From contig NZ_VUOK01000018.1 in NCBI RefSeq assembly GCF_009806555.1, forward strand, positions 124,001 to 188,000: a DNA stretch of 64,000 nt. Reading direction: 5' to 3'. Both the position numbers and the translations under genes were made by a program. Numbering within the stretch: the stretch's first letter is position 1; every line of letters starts with the position of its first letter. The notes beneath the pieces were generated by a model. The model made no database searches. It was not told where the DNA came from and saw nothing but the letters and a program-made list of their open reading frames with translations. The DNA comes from Methylobacterium sp. 2A. Lineage in GTDB: Bacteria; Pseudomonadota; Alphaproteobacteria; Rhizobiales; Beijerinckiaceae. This document shows, in pieces, positions 48,089 to 59,260 of the stretch.

Positions 48089-48853
48089 ATGGTGACTGCT
48101 CAGATGATTATGGAATTTGCAATGCGCGCAGCGCGAAAGCGCAACGCCGCCTACGGCGTGGCCGCCCTGTCGATCGCCTGGGCGGCCCCCGCCCAGGCCG
48201 AGATGCGGATCGAGGCGGCGAAGATCACCGGCGGCGATCTCTGGATCATCGGGTATGCCGACGACCCGGATACCGAGATCACGCTCGACGGCCAGTTCCC
48301 ACATCGGACGGACAGCAACGGCTATTTCGAGTTCCGCGTCGTCTATCACCCGGCCACCTGTATCGCGACGCTTCAAACGCCGAAGCAGTCGCGCAGTGTG
48401 GTGATCGCAGGCTGTGGGCAGCAGGGGCCGCAGGCGCCCGGCCTCGTCGGACCGCAGGGTCCACGGGGCGAGGCGGGTCCGCGAGGGGAAACCGGGCCGG
48501 CCGGCCAGCCCGGCGCGATGGGTATGCCGGGCCCGGCCGGTCCGCCCGGTCTGAGGGGGGCTGCGGGCGCGCCGGGTGAGCCCGGTCGGCCCGGACCGGC
48601 CGGCGAAGCCGGGAGTATGGGGGAGACCGGGCCGATGGGTCCGATGGGGCCGATGGGCCCCCGCGGAGCCCAGGGGCCGCCCGGGCCAGCCGGTCCGCCC
48701 GGAAAGGCCGCCCCGCCCGTCGCCGTGCAGAGGGTGGCGCCGGTACCCCGGCGAGCGCCGATCAAGCCGCGCCCGAACCGGGAGGCGCCCCTCCCGGACG
48801 CGTCGCCCGAGGTCGAGCCGGGCGGAGGCGTGACGTCCGACGACCGGTACTGA
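48089..48853 (+). CDS. Secreted collagen-like repeat protein
   Basis: This 254-residue protein has a signal peptide ([17 protein letters not shown], cut near residue 37) and a beta-rich N-terminal domain of about 75 residues with two cysteines. Residues 118-207 are 30 uninterrupted Gly-X-Y triplets, many Gly-Pro-X, followed by a Pro/Arg-rich tail. Such repeats form trimeric collagen helices in bacterial surface proteins. Triplets include GPM and GET but no long identical DNA repeat. ATG 48089 is the first start; ATG 48122 gives a more compact signal peptide and is possible. No anchor is seen. The polysaccharide epimerase gene converges on it. Confidence 0.85.
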   Translation: MVTAQMIMEFAMRAARKRNAAYGVAALSIAWAAPAQAEMRIEAAKITGGDLWIIGYADDPDTEITLDGQFPHRTDSNGYFEFRVVYHPATCIATLQTPKQSRSVVIAGCGQQGPQAPGLVGPQGPRGEAGPRGETGPAGQPGAMGMPGPAGPPGLRGAAGAPGEPGRPGPAGEAGSMGETGPMGPMGPMGPRGAQGPPGPAGPPGKAAPPVAVQRVAPVPRRAPIKPRPNREAPLPDASPEVEPGGGVTSDDRY

Positions 48854-48894
48854 ACCGTGCCCGGCCGCGTCGGCGCGGCCGGCTCCGCGACGCG

Positions 48895-49905
48895 TCAGCT
48901 CCGGTAGTGATCCCGATACCAGCGGACGAACCGCTCCACGCCGACCTCGATGGGCGTGCTCGGCGCATAGCCCACCGCGGCCGCGAGATCCTCGACATCC
49001 GCATAGGTGGCGGGCACGTCGCCGGGCTGCATCGGGAGGAAGTCCTTGCGCGCCTTGCGGCCGAGGCACGTCTCCAGGATTTCGATCAGGCGCAGGAGCT
49101 GCACCGGCTGATGGGTGCCGATGTTGTAGACCCGGTAGGGTGCGCTGCTGGTGCCGGGGTCGGGCGCGTCCGAATTCCAGGCCGGATTGCCGCGGGCGGG
49201 CGCCGCCGCGAGGCGAACCACGCCTTCGACGACGTCGTCGATGTAGGTGAAATCGCGCCGCATCTGCCCCTGGCCGAACACCTTGATGGGCTCATCCGCC
49301 AGGATCGCCCGGGTGAACAGGAACAGCGCCATGTCGGGCCGGCCCCAGGGGCCGTAGACCGTGAAGAAGCGCAGGCCGCTGCACGGGATGCCGTAGAGGT
49401 GGCTGTAGCTGTGGGCGAAGAGTTCGTTGGCCTTCTTGGTCGCCGCGTAGAGGCTGACCGGATGATCGACGTTCTGGTGGACCGAGAACGGCATCTGCGT
49501 CACCGCACCGTAGACCGAACTCGACGAGGCGTAGAGGAGGTGCCCGACGCGCGCGTGCCGGCAGCCCTCCAGCACGTTGAGGAAGCCGTCGATGTTGCTC
49601 CGCGTGTAGGCGTGCGGGTTCTCGATCGAGTGGCGCACGCCCGCCTGCGCGGCGAGGTGGATGACCGTGTCGAAGGCCTGTTCCCGGAAGACGGCCTCCA
49701 TGCCGGCGCGGTCGGCCAGATCGATTTTTCGGAACGTGAACGTGTCGAAGGGTTCGAGCGTATGGAGGCGGCTCTCCTTGAGAGCGACATCGTAATAGTC
49801 GTTCAGGTTGTCGAGCCCGACGACGGTGCAACCCGCCTCCAGGCAGCGCCGGGCCACATGATAGCCGATGAACCCGGCCGCCCCGGTCACCAGGACATGT
49901 TTCAT
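48895..49905 (-). CDS. NAD-dependent epimerase, UDP-glucuronate 4-epimerase-like
   Basis: This 336-residue extended short-chain dehydrogenase begins MKHVLVTGAAGFIGYHVARR with the GxxGxxG NAD site. The active site is SSSSVYG with YAATKKANE (Tyr-x-x-x-Lys). YYDVALKESRL, GVRHSIENPHAY and LRFFTVYGPWGRPDMALFLF are typical of LpsL/CapI-type UDP-glucuronate 4-epimerases, which supply UDP-galacturonate for capsule or LPS. ATG 49905 has a GGAG site 7 bp upstream. It probably serves the polysaccharide made by the genes at 37890-42220, though it lies 7 kb away. Confidence 0.92.
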   Translation of the reverse strand: MKHVLVTGAAGFIGYHVARRCLEAGCTVVGLDNLNDYYDVALKESRLHTLEPFDTFTFRKIDLADRAGMEAVFREQAFDTVIHLAAQAGVRHSIENPHAYTRSNIDGFLNVLEGCRHARVGHLLYASSSSVYGAVTQMPFSVHQNVDHPVSLYAATKKANELFAHSYSHLYGIPCSGLRFFTVYGPWGRPDMALFLFTRAILADEPIKVFGQGQMRRDFTYIDDVVEGVVRLAAAPARGNPAWNSDAPDPGTSSAPYRVYNIGTHQPVQLLRLIEILETCLGRKARKDFLPMQPGDVPATYADVEDLAAAVGYAPSTPIEVGVERFVRWYRDHYRS

Positions 49906-50080
49906 GGCGTGCTCCGAGGCTGCGGCACGGCCCCGTATGCGGGCCGGGACGCGCAGGGGCTCTCTCGTATCGGCCCCCCATATACCCGCTGCACGGGCCG
50001 ATTGTAGACCCGTCAAGCCGCAGGCGAGGCACGACCTTCGATCCGAGCAGCCTCGGACGGCTGGGAGAGCGGCGTGACCT

Positions 50081-50851
50081 TCAGCCGACCGGCCGCAGCG
50101 CGTCCCCGCGCGCGATCGCCCCGCCGGCGATCACTTCCGCGTAGACGCCGAGGTCGCGGTGGCCGAGCCGCGCGTCGAGCGTCCAGGGGATATCGCAGTT
50201 GCGGATGCCGCTCGCCGGATCGACGTTGGTGGCCGCGCACCGCACCGTCCGCTTGGTGATCTTGAGCCGCAGCCCGCTCGGCGCCTCGATCACCCGGCCG
50301 ACCATTTCCAGCTCGGCGAAGGGCGCCAGCCCCTCGACCAGCAGGTTGCCGCGGAAGCGCAGCGGATCGACCGGAGTGCCGAGATAATCCTCCAAAGCCG
50401 CCACGCTTGCCCGGTTGATCAGCGAGACGTAGCCGATGGGCGAGTCCGTGAAGCGGTATTGCGGCGGGGCCGCGAGCACCTTGGGCTCACCGCGCAGGCT
50501 CTCGGGGACGAAGCGCCGCATGAGATCGGCGAGGCCGTCCCGCCCGGCTTCGGTGTCGAGCCGGAAGGCCTGCGGCTCGCCGTAGCCCTCGACGGTCAGC
50601 GTCGCCGTGGCGTCGTCGTAGCGGGTGCGCAGGCGGGCCAAAGCCTCATCGCGCATGAGCATCAGGTACTTGGTCTTCGGCTGATGCCGCGGGGCGACTT
50701 CATTGAAGCCCGACGGGCCGTTCTCGATCGCGTAGAGCCGGTCGCCGGGAAAAAATCCGCTGGTTTCGAGGTTGGCCCGTTCTACGGGTTCGGGGCTCAG
50801 GCCCTTCACCGGATAGCGATAGAGGGCGCTGACGTGAATCAATGCGGTCAT
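50081..50851 (-). CDS. MOSC domain-containing protein
   Basis: This 256-residue protein has an N-terminal beta-barrel MOSC_N domain (ALYRYPVKGLSPEPVERANL ... PGDRLYAIENG) and a C-terminal MOSC domain (LRFRGNLLVEGLAPFAELEM, then ITKRTVRCAATNVDP). The conserved cysteine is in RTVRCAAT. MOSC proteins carry sulfur or molybdenum cofactor; relatives include YcbX and mitochondrial mARC, which reduce N-hydroxylated compounds. No partner redox domain is fused, so a separate reductase would be needed. ATG 50851 is the family start. It is divergent from clpB, with a 7-bp inverted repeat at 50904-50928 between them. Confidence 0.93.
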   Translation of the reverse strand: MTALIHVSALYRYPVKGLSPEPVERANLETSGFFPGDRLYAIENGPSGFNEVAPRHQPKTKYLMLMRDEALARLRTRYDDATATLTVEGYGEPQAFRLDTEAGRDGLADLMRRFVPESLRGEPKVLAAPPQYRFTDSPIGYVSLINRASVAALEDYLGTPVDPLRFRGNLLVEGLAPFAELEMVGRVIEAPSGLRLKITKRTVRCAATNVDPASGIRNCDIPWTLDARLGHRDLGVYAEVIAGGAIARGDALRPVG

Positions 50852-50903
50852 GCGCGGAGCGTGGCCCTGAAATGATCCGTCGCGCAAGAGCCTCGCCGCC
50901 CCT

Positions 50904-50928
50904 TGTGGTGCCCATTTGCAACACCACA
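50904..50928. promoter_or_regulatory. Inverted repeat between MOSC gene and clpB
   Basis: TGTGGTG and CACCACA are perfect 7-bp arms separated by 11 bp. The element lies 53 bp before the MOSC gene and 123 bp before clpB. It could be a regulator site or a leader hairpin. It is not a CIRCE element (the TTAGCACTC arm is absent). Confidence 0.35.
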
Positions 50929-51050
50929 TCGGGTCTACCGGCGGCCATCTACGGCGCTGGGGCCCTCGTGCGGCGGAGTGCCGGAGGGCGACGTTTCGGT
51001 GGCGCCGCGCCTCTCATCGGGCGGCGGATGCCGGTACGGGAGGGTTGTGC

Positions 51051-53675
<2,625 letters not shown>

Positions 53676-53687
53676 GCGTGTTCCTTG

Positions 53688-53719
53688 ACGGGGCGGTCCG
53701 CTTCGGTGGGCCGCCCCGT
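53688..53719 (+). terminator. Hairpin after clpB
   Basis: A 12-bp stem with one T-G pair (ACGGGGCGGTCC / GGGCCGCCCCGT) and an 8-nt loop, 12 bp after the clpB stop. There is only a short TT afterwards, so it is a likely but not ideal intrinsic terminator. Confidence 0.6.
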
Positions 53720-54032
53720 TCAGTCGCGGCCGAGTGATCGTCGGGCTATGGGCGTCGGGACGGCACGCGAGGCTTATCGGTCCGACACCGATCCGGACGT
53801 GCGTCGGGAGCGCCTGATCCGAATCGTGGGCGAACGCTATTGCGGCTGATCGCCGACGACCCGACGGGTCGAGAGTTCAGCCGGCGAAATGCCTTGACCC
53901 CCTGGGCCGACGACGATCTGCCAGCTCCCGCGCCCGACTCTTTTCGTCACCGCGGCCCGTCGGCGTGGAATGCTGGAGAGCCACCAAGGCGCCATCACAC
54001 GATCGATGCCGGTGCACGCCCCGGGCCGGCGT
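53720..54032. other. Gene-free spacer between clpB and the chemotaxis cluster
   Basis: 313 bp between convergent clpB and cheY-like gene ends. No open frame with normal codon use, no tRNA and no clear repeat are seen. Confidence 0.4.
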
Positions 54033-54398
54033 TCAGCTGCGGATCAGCTTCGTGACCACGGCGAGGAGCTGATCCGGCTTGAACGGCTTCGTGATCCAGC
54101 CGGTCGCACCGGCGGATCTGGCCTGCTGCTTCATGCCTTCGTCCGACTCGGTGCTCAGGAACAGGATCGGCACGCCGGTGCAGGATGGAACTTGCCGGAG
54201 CTGCCGGATCATCTCGATTCCGTTCATCACCGGCATGTTGAGATCGGTGATCACGAGGTTGACCGGCTCGGCCGTGGCCTTGGCGAGCCCCTCGGCGCCG
54301 TCGCCGGCCTCGACCACCGTATGGCCGGCCGGTCCCAGGACGACCTTGATCATCTGCCGGATGCTGGGCGAATCGTCGACCGCGAGAACAGTTGCCAT
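54033..54398 (-). CDS. cheY: CheY-type single-domain response regulator
   Basis: This 121-residue receiver domain without an output domain carries the acidic pair Asp8/Asp9 (VDDSPSIRQM), the phospho-acceptor Asp52 (VITDLNMPVMNG), Thr83 (LSTESDE) and Lys104 (TKPFKPDQ), all in place. Phosphorylated by CheA, it would act on the flagellar motor or as a phosphate sink. ATG 54398 is the family start. It lies 22 bp after the STAS gene on the same strand and is divergent from the receptor/cheA operon. This is CheY-like by sequence; which of several CheY roles it fills is not known. Confidence 0.93.
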   Translation of the reverse strand: MATVLAVDDSPSIRQMIKVVLGPAGHTVVEAGDGAEGLAKATAEPVNLVITDLNMPVMNGIEMIRQLRQVPSCTGVPILFLSTESDEGMKQQARSAGATGWITKPFKPDQLLAVVTKLIRS

Positions 54399-54420
54399 GG
54401 CGAAATCCGAATCTGCGCGT

Positions 54421-54708
54421 CTAAAGGGCGGGCATGGGCGGGGCGGAAGGGTCGAGACCCGCCCGGCAAAAGGCAACGTCGAGACCCGCGGTCCGATTCG
54501 TCAACGCGAGGCTCACACCGCGACGGGCCGCCGACATCCCGGCCGCCAGGACGAGCTGAACGAAGGCCATGTCGGCCCGCTCGACATCGGCACAGTCCAG
54601 TGTGACCGCCGCGGCGCCGTCGAGGGCGGCGAGCATGTCGCCCCGGAGCGACGGGACCGATCGAAGATCACACTGCGCCGGCAATCTGAGTGTTCGGGAT
54701 TCGGACAT
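54421..54708 (-). CDS. STAS-domain protein in chemotaxis cluster
   Basis: This 95-residue single STAS domain (LPAQCDLRSVPSLRGDMLAA, then VTLDCADVERADMAFVQLVL) is like anti-anti-sigma factors such as SpoIIAA. The Ser usually phosphorylated in the DxS motif is replaced, since the sequence reads ERADMAF, so switching by a serine kinase is unlikely. Such STAS proteins sit next to cheY or cheA in many alphaproteobacterial chemotaxis clusters, with unclear roles. It lies upstream of cheY on the same strand and is probably co-transcribed. Confidence 0.82.
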   Translation of the reverse strand: MSESRTLRLPAQCDLRSVPSLRGDMLAALDGAAAVTLDCADVERADMAFVQLVLAAGMSAARRGVSLALTNRTAGLDVAFCRAGLDPSAPPMPAL

Positions 54709-55108
54709 GACGCCTCGGACAGCTGTGATTGCGCGGATCGACCCGCGGACCGACCCTTGCCGATCATTCCAGAAACCAGATGTCTTAAATCCTCCTCCAT
54801 CCGCGTGGATCGGTCAAACAAATTCGACTCTCATCCTTCCATCCGAGCCAAAACAATATCGTCGCGTATTGGCGCACCACTATAAATATCGCGGCCGTCG
54901 CCGGAGGCGTATTTGCTTATATTTGGCTTGCGCATCAAATCCGCCGCCGCCCCGTCGTCGAAGTGACTTCGTGAATATTGATATTTAAAAATTAAGCAAA
55001 AATACAGTTCATGATTTTTGATACGTGCGATTTGAGGCATGAATTTTTAACGCGCCTCAGCAGAAAGAGATTGTCGTCCAAGTCGACGCGCCGAGCACTT
55101 GGGATAGG
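54709..55108. other. Divergent promoter region of the chemotaxis cluster
   Basis: 400 bp between the STAS gene (minus) and the soluble receptor gene (plus). The middle, around 54850-55040, is AT-rich relative to the cluster (TATTGATATTTAAAAATTAA). It should hold promoters in both directions. No gene or named operator is recognised. Confidence 0.45.
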
Positions 55109-56326
55109 ATGGAGAACGATGGTATGCCGCCGTCGGTTGCTCGGGCGGAGTTCAAGGAATACACGCGGATGTCCTTCCGGGATCGCGCCCATCTCAGTCA
55201 GCGTGACACAGGGTCGGTGGATGCGGAGCCGGAGGCTCGGGCGGAGGATCGGCTGGATGTGCAGCCATCCCCGGAAGCGCGTCTCGGCCGGACCGGCTTG
55301 GCCGACCTGCTGCATGGCTGGCTCGACCTGTCCGACCGGCAGCGCGCCCTGCTCGATGCCCTGATCGACGAACTCGGGATCGTCTCGACGGATATCGAGA
55401 CCCATGTCGACGGGCTGTCGGAGCGGTTCCAGCGGATCGCGGATACGACCCGCGGTCAGGCCGAGATCGTGCAGGGGCTGGCGAGCGCGATCCAATCGGT
55501 GCGGATCGACGGGTCCGAACAGCCCCTGGCGGAGGTTGCGGCGGGTCTCGGCGGCATCCTGTCCTCGCTGATCGGCAAGATCGCCCTGCTGTCCTCCCGC
55601 GGCACGACCCTGACGGAGGCGCTGAGCACCGTGCTCGGCGAACTCGGCTCCATCGACGGCAGCGTGGCGCGGATCGAGGCGATCAACCGCCAGACCAATC
55701 TCCTGGCGCTCAACGCCAAGATCGAGGCGGCCCGGGCCGGGGAGGCCGGGCGGGCCTTCGCGGTGGTGGCCGACGAGGTGCGCGGACTCGCGGGCTCCAT
55801 CAACGCGCTCTCGGGGGTGATCAAGGGTCAGATCGGCTCGATCGCGACCGGACTGCGCAGCAGCCACGGCCTGCTGCACGACATCGCGACGATCGACATG
55901 TCGGAGGAGAGCCGGAGTGCCGATGCCCGGGTGCGCCTCGTCATGGAGGCGCTGGTCGATCAGAATCGGCGATTCGCCGAGGTTCTGTCGCAGACCGTTC
56001 GGGCCACGGAGGCCATTGCCGGGGACGTCTCCGGGGCCATCGTCACCATGCAGTTCCAGGATCTCGCCAAGCAGCGCCTGCAGAACCTGCAGGTTCTGCT
56101 TCGCGCCGCGGAGGACCGCCAGCGCCACCTGTCCGACGAGACTGGTGCGGTGGTCGCCCGCCGGGGGGGGGCGCCGAGCGAATCCGCCTGGATCGCGGAG
56201 GCGATCGCCGCCTGCACCCTCGGCGAGATCCGGGATCGGATGTCTCAGCGCCTGCTCGGTGCGTCGGCCGCGTCGCGGTCCGATTCGGACGTCGCCGATC
56301 CCCTGGCCGGGGTCGATCTGTTCTGA
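55109..56326 (+). CDS. Soluble methyl-accepting chemotaxis-type protein
   Basis: This protein of about 405 residues has no membrane helix but a receptor signalling hairpin: [20 protein letters not shown] and [20 protein letters not shown] contain the conserved tip that contacts CheA and CheW. The C-terminal part ([20 protein letters not shown]) resembles short cytoplasmic receptors found at the head of alphaproteobacterial che operons. No ligand-binding domain is seen, so it may sense internal state or act as an adaptor. ATG 55109 is the first start; ATG 55169 is an alternative and neither has a strong ribosome-binding site. The cheA gene follows after 432 bp. Confidence 0.85.
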   Translation: MENDGMPPSVARAEFKEYTRMSFRDRAHLSQRDTGSVDAEPEARAEDRLDVQPSPEARLGRTGLADLLHGWLDLSDRQRALLDALIDELGIVSTDIETHVDGLSERFQRIADTTRGQAEIVQGLASAIQSVRIDGSEQPLAEVAAGLGGILSSLIGKIALLSSRGTTLTEALSTVLGELGSIDGSVARIEAINRQTNLLALNAKIEAARAGEAGRAFAVVADEVRGLAGSINALSGVIKGQIGSIATGLRSSHGLLHDIATIDMSEESRSADARVRLVMEALVDQNRRFAEVLSQTVRATEAIAGDVSGAIVTMQFQDLAKQRLQNLQVLLRAAEDRQRHLSDETGAVVARRGGAPSESAWIAEAIAACTLGEIRDRMSQRLLGASAASRSDSDVADPLAGVDLF

Positions 56327-56758
56327 ACCGCGCGTGCGTTGCCCGGCACTGTGTCAAAGCCCGGCGAAATCAAGCGCTGGTCAGACTTTTCGTTGGCGCA
56401 AGGCAGAAAAAGATTCAGCTCGTGGAGGCAATAATTCTTTTCACGCAGAAAGAGCAAAAACTGCGCAGTGATGTCCAAAATTGTTTCGAGCCTGGTGGTC
56501 GGTTTATTGATTTACAATTTCAGTGAAGAGCATCCAGTTTTAGCAATGCGAGATGTAAAATTTCGTGGACACGAAATCTTGATGAGCGTAGGTGAGCAAT
56601 TCTAAGCTATAAACCAGCCGGTCGGTCGGGAACGGCGGACCGTAAAACTGCAACGCGTCGCGATAGCTCAGATCGTCTGCACAGGTTGAACCCGCGGGGA
56701 GGCGATCAGGTGATCGTTTCACCGAGATCGATGTCGCTGGATTCGGATCTCTTTGACC
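56327..56758. other. Gene-free spacer upstream of cheA
   Basis: 432 bp with lower GC than flanking genes, especially 56390-56600. No supported gene is present. Its length and composition suggest that cheA has its own promoter rather than relying on the soluble receptor gene. Confidence 0.45.
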
Positions 56759-58783
56759 ATGACGACACTTGATCCCCGAGAGGTCTTTCTGTCGGAAGCC
56801 AATGAGCTTCTCGACCGCCTGGAAACCACGCTGCTCGATCTCGGCGACCGGCCGGACGACACGACGCTGATCGACACGGCCTTCCGGGCGCTGCACACGA
56901 TCAAGGGCTCCGGCGCGATGTTCGGCTTCGACCGGGTTGCCGCCTTCACGCATGATTTCGAGACCGCCTTCGACCTCGTCCGGCGCGGCGCGATCGCGCC
57001 GAGCGTCGAACTCGTCAACGTCGCCCTCTCGGCGAAGGACTACATCCGCTCGTTGATTGAGGAATCCGATCCCGACACTGCGGTGATCGGGGACGCGATC
57101 CTGGCGGAGCTGGAGCGGCTCGTGGGCGGTGCGCCGGCGCAGTCGGCCGCGCCGGTGGCGGGGCCCACATCCGAACCCGCGCCGACCGGATGGCAGATCG
57201 GGATCCGCTTCGCGCCCGAGATCCTGCAGAACGGCACCAACCCGCTGGCCCTGTTGGACGAGCTGCGCGAACTCGGCGCCTGCACAGTCGTGCCCCGCCT
57301 CGCGGACCTCCCGGAGCTCGAGAATCTCGATCCGGAGAGCCTGCATATCGGCTGGGACGTCACCCTGGTCGGCGCCGTCGAGCGGGCGGCGATCGAGGAC
57401 GTGTTCCTGTTCGTGCAGGACGCGATGGAACTCACCCTCGCGCCGCTGGCCCCTGGACTGCCCGTCGCGGTGCCCGAACCGGCTTCGCCGCCAGCCGATC
57501 CGGTCGCGCCGGCCGCCGAGGCCACGCTGGTCGCCGTGCCGGCCGCGCCGGCCGCGGAGCGGGATACGCCCGTCCGCGGCCCGGCCGAGCGCCGGGCACC
57601 GCCGCGGGCCGCCAGCACCGTGCGGGTGGAGGCGGAGCGGCTCGACGAGCTGATGGACCGGGTCGGCGAGCTGGTGATCGCCCAGGCGCGGCTCAGCCAG
57701 CTCGCCGGCCTGCACGCCGATGCCGGGATCAAGACCATCGCGGAGGAGATCGAGCGCCTGTCGGCGCGGCTGCGCGACACCACCATGAGCATCCGGATGG
57801 TGCCGATCGGCGCGCTGTTCAGCCGCTTCCGGCGCCTCGTCCACGACCTGTCGCGTGATCTCGGCAAGCCCGTCACCTTCGTCACCGATGGCGAGGAGAC
57901 CGAGCTCGACAAGACCGTGATCGAACGCCTCGCCGACCCGCTCGTGCACCTGATCCGCAATGCGATCGATCACGGGGTCGAGGCGCCCGAGCGCCGCGCG
58001 GCGGCCGGCAAGGACGCGACCGGGCAGATCGCGCTCACGGCCGAGCATGCGGGCGCCCAGGTTCTGGTGACCGTCCGCGACGACGGCGCCGGCCTCGACG
58101 TGGCCCGCATCCGCGCCAAGGCCGAGGAGCGGGGGCTCGTCCAGCCCGGCACGCCGCTCACCGACCAGCAGGTCTACCAGTTCCTGTTCGCCCCCGGCTT
58201 CTCCACGGCGCACGAGATCTCGGCCCTGTCGGGCCGCGGGGTCGGCATGGACGTGGTCAAGAAGACCATCGAGGCCCTGCGCGGCTCCATCGACATCACC
58301 ACCGAGCCCGGCGCCGGCACGGCCATCGTACTGCGCCTGCCGCTGACGCTCGCCATCATCGAGGGGCTGCTGATCCGGGTCGGCGAGGCCCGCTACGTCC
58401 TGCCCCTGGCGGCGGTGGAGGAATGCATCGAGCTGCCTGCCGACCGGAATCGGGGCTGCGGCCGGGACTTCCTCGACATCCGCGGCGCCCTCGTGCCGTT
58501 CCTGCGGCTGCGCGACCTGTTCGACGCGTCGGGGGAGCCCGACCCGCATCAGAAGGTCATCATCGTCGCGGTGGGGGAGACCCGGATCGGGCTCGTGGCC
58601 GACCAGATCCTCGGCAATCACCAGACGGTGATCAAGTCCCTGTCGAAGCTTCACGCCGACGTCGCAGCCTTCTCGGGTGCCACGATCCTCGGCGACGGGA
58701 CGGCGGCGCTCATCATCGATCCCGCCCAGATCGCGGCGGGCGGGCACGCGGCCGGCCAGGGCGAATACCGAGAGGTGGCATGA
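56759..58783 (+). CDS. cheA: Chemotaxis histidine kinase CheA
   Basis: This 674-residue kinase autophosphorylates and passes phosphate to CheY and CheB. The P1 Hpt domain has His46 (ALHTIKGSGAMFGF). A P2-like response-regulator-docking domain spans about residues 140-235, then a Pro/Ala linker. The P3 dimerisation domain starts STVRVEAERLDELMDRVGEL. The P4 ATPase has LIRNAIDHGVEAPERR, DDGAGLD and GRGVGMDVV. A CheW-like P5 domain ends the protein. ATG 56759 gives the standard N-terminus. Its TGA overlaps the cheW start (ATGA), showing coupling. Confidence 0.97.
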   Translation: MTTLDPREVFLSEANELLDRLETTLLDLGDRPDDTTLIDTAFRALHTIKGSGAMFGFDRVAAFTHDFETAFDLVRRGAIAPSVELVNVALSAKDYIRSLIEESDPDTAVIGDAILAELERLVGGAPAQSAAPVAGPTSEPAPTGWQIGIRFAPEILQNGTNPLALLDELRELGACTVVPRLADLPELENLDPESLHIGWDVTLVGAVERAAIEDVFLFVQDAMELTLAPLAPGLPVAVPEPASPPADPVAPAAEATLVAVPAAPAAERDTPVRGPAERRAPPRAASTVRVEAERLDELMDRVGELVIAQARLSQLAGLHADAGIKTIAEEIERLSARLRDTTMSIRMVPIGALFSRFRRLVHDLSRDLGKPVTFVTDGEETELDKTVIERLADPLVHLIRNAIDHGVEAPERRAAAGKDATGQIALTAEHAGAQVLVTVRDDGAGLDVARIRAKAEERGLVQPGTPLTDQQVYQFLFAPGFSTAHEISALSGRGVGMDVVKKTIEALRGSIDITTEPGAGTAIVLRLPLTLAIIEGLLIRVGEARYVLPLAAVEECIELPADRNRGCGRDFLDIRGALVPFLRLRDLFDASGEPDPHQKVIIVAVGETRIGLVADQILGNHQTVIKSLSKLHADVAAFSGATILGDGTAALIIDPAQIAAGGHAAGQGEYREVA

Positions 58784-59244
58784 TGACCGACTTCGTCGAG
58801 GCCGGCCGGGCGGCCGGTACCCTTCAGGTGGTGATGCTGGGCATCGGCACCGAGACCTTCGCGCTCGATGCCGGGATGGTGCGCGAGATCATCGATCCGA
58901 TCCCCGCCACGCGGATGCCCGGGGCGCGGCCCCACCTCGCCCATATCGTGAATGTGCGCGGCAACGTGGTGCCGCTCGCCGACATCCGCGCGCGCTTCGG
59001 CATGCCGGTGACGGCCATGACGCGCGACACCCGCTTCGTGGTGATCGAACTCGATTTCGACGGCGACGCGACTCTGGTGGCGCTCGTGGCCGACAAGGTC
59101 TTTGAGGTGACCGCCGTTGCGCTGGAAACCCGCCAGCAGGTGCCCGCGATCGGCACGGCGTGGCGGCCCGAATTCATCCGTTCGATCGTCAAGTCTGGGG
59201 ATGAGTTCGTGATCATCCCGGACATGCAGCAGATCTTGAACTGA
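58780..59244 (+). CDS. cheW: Chemotaxis coupling protein CheW (first copy)
   Basis: This 154-residue SH3-like adaptor links receptors to Che[21 protein letters not shown] and [16 protein letters not shown] open the domain, and [20 protein letters not shown] is the conserved core. It overlaps the cheA stop by 4 bp. ATG 58783 is an alternative start one codon later. The last segment ([12 protein letters not shown]) matches the family ending. It is followed 16 bp later by a membrane receptor gene. A second cheW-like gene lies after the two receptors. Confidence 0.95.
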   Translation: MMTDFVEAGRAAGTLQVVMLGIGTETFALDAGMVREIIDPIPATRMPGARPHLAHIVNVRGNVVPLADIRARFGMPVTAMTRDTRFVVIELDFDGDATLVALVADKVFEVTAVALETRQQVPAIGTAWRPEFIRSIVKSGDEFVIIPDMQQILN

Positions 59245-59260
59245 CCGGGGGGTCGTAGAG

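Noticed and set aside
48460..48710. Repetitive GC-rich tract considered as CRISPR or tandem repeat array
   Set aside because: It is the coding sequence of Gly-X-Y triplets; there are no direct repeats with unique spacers.
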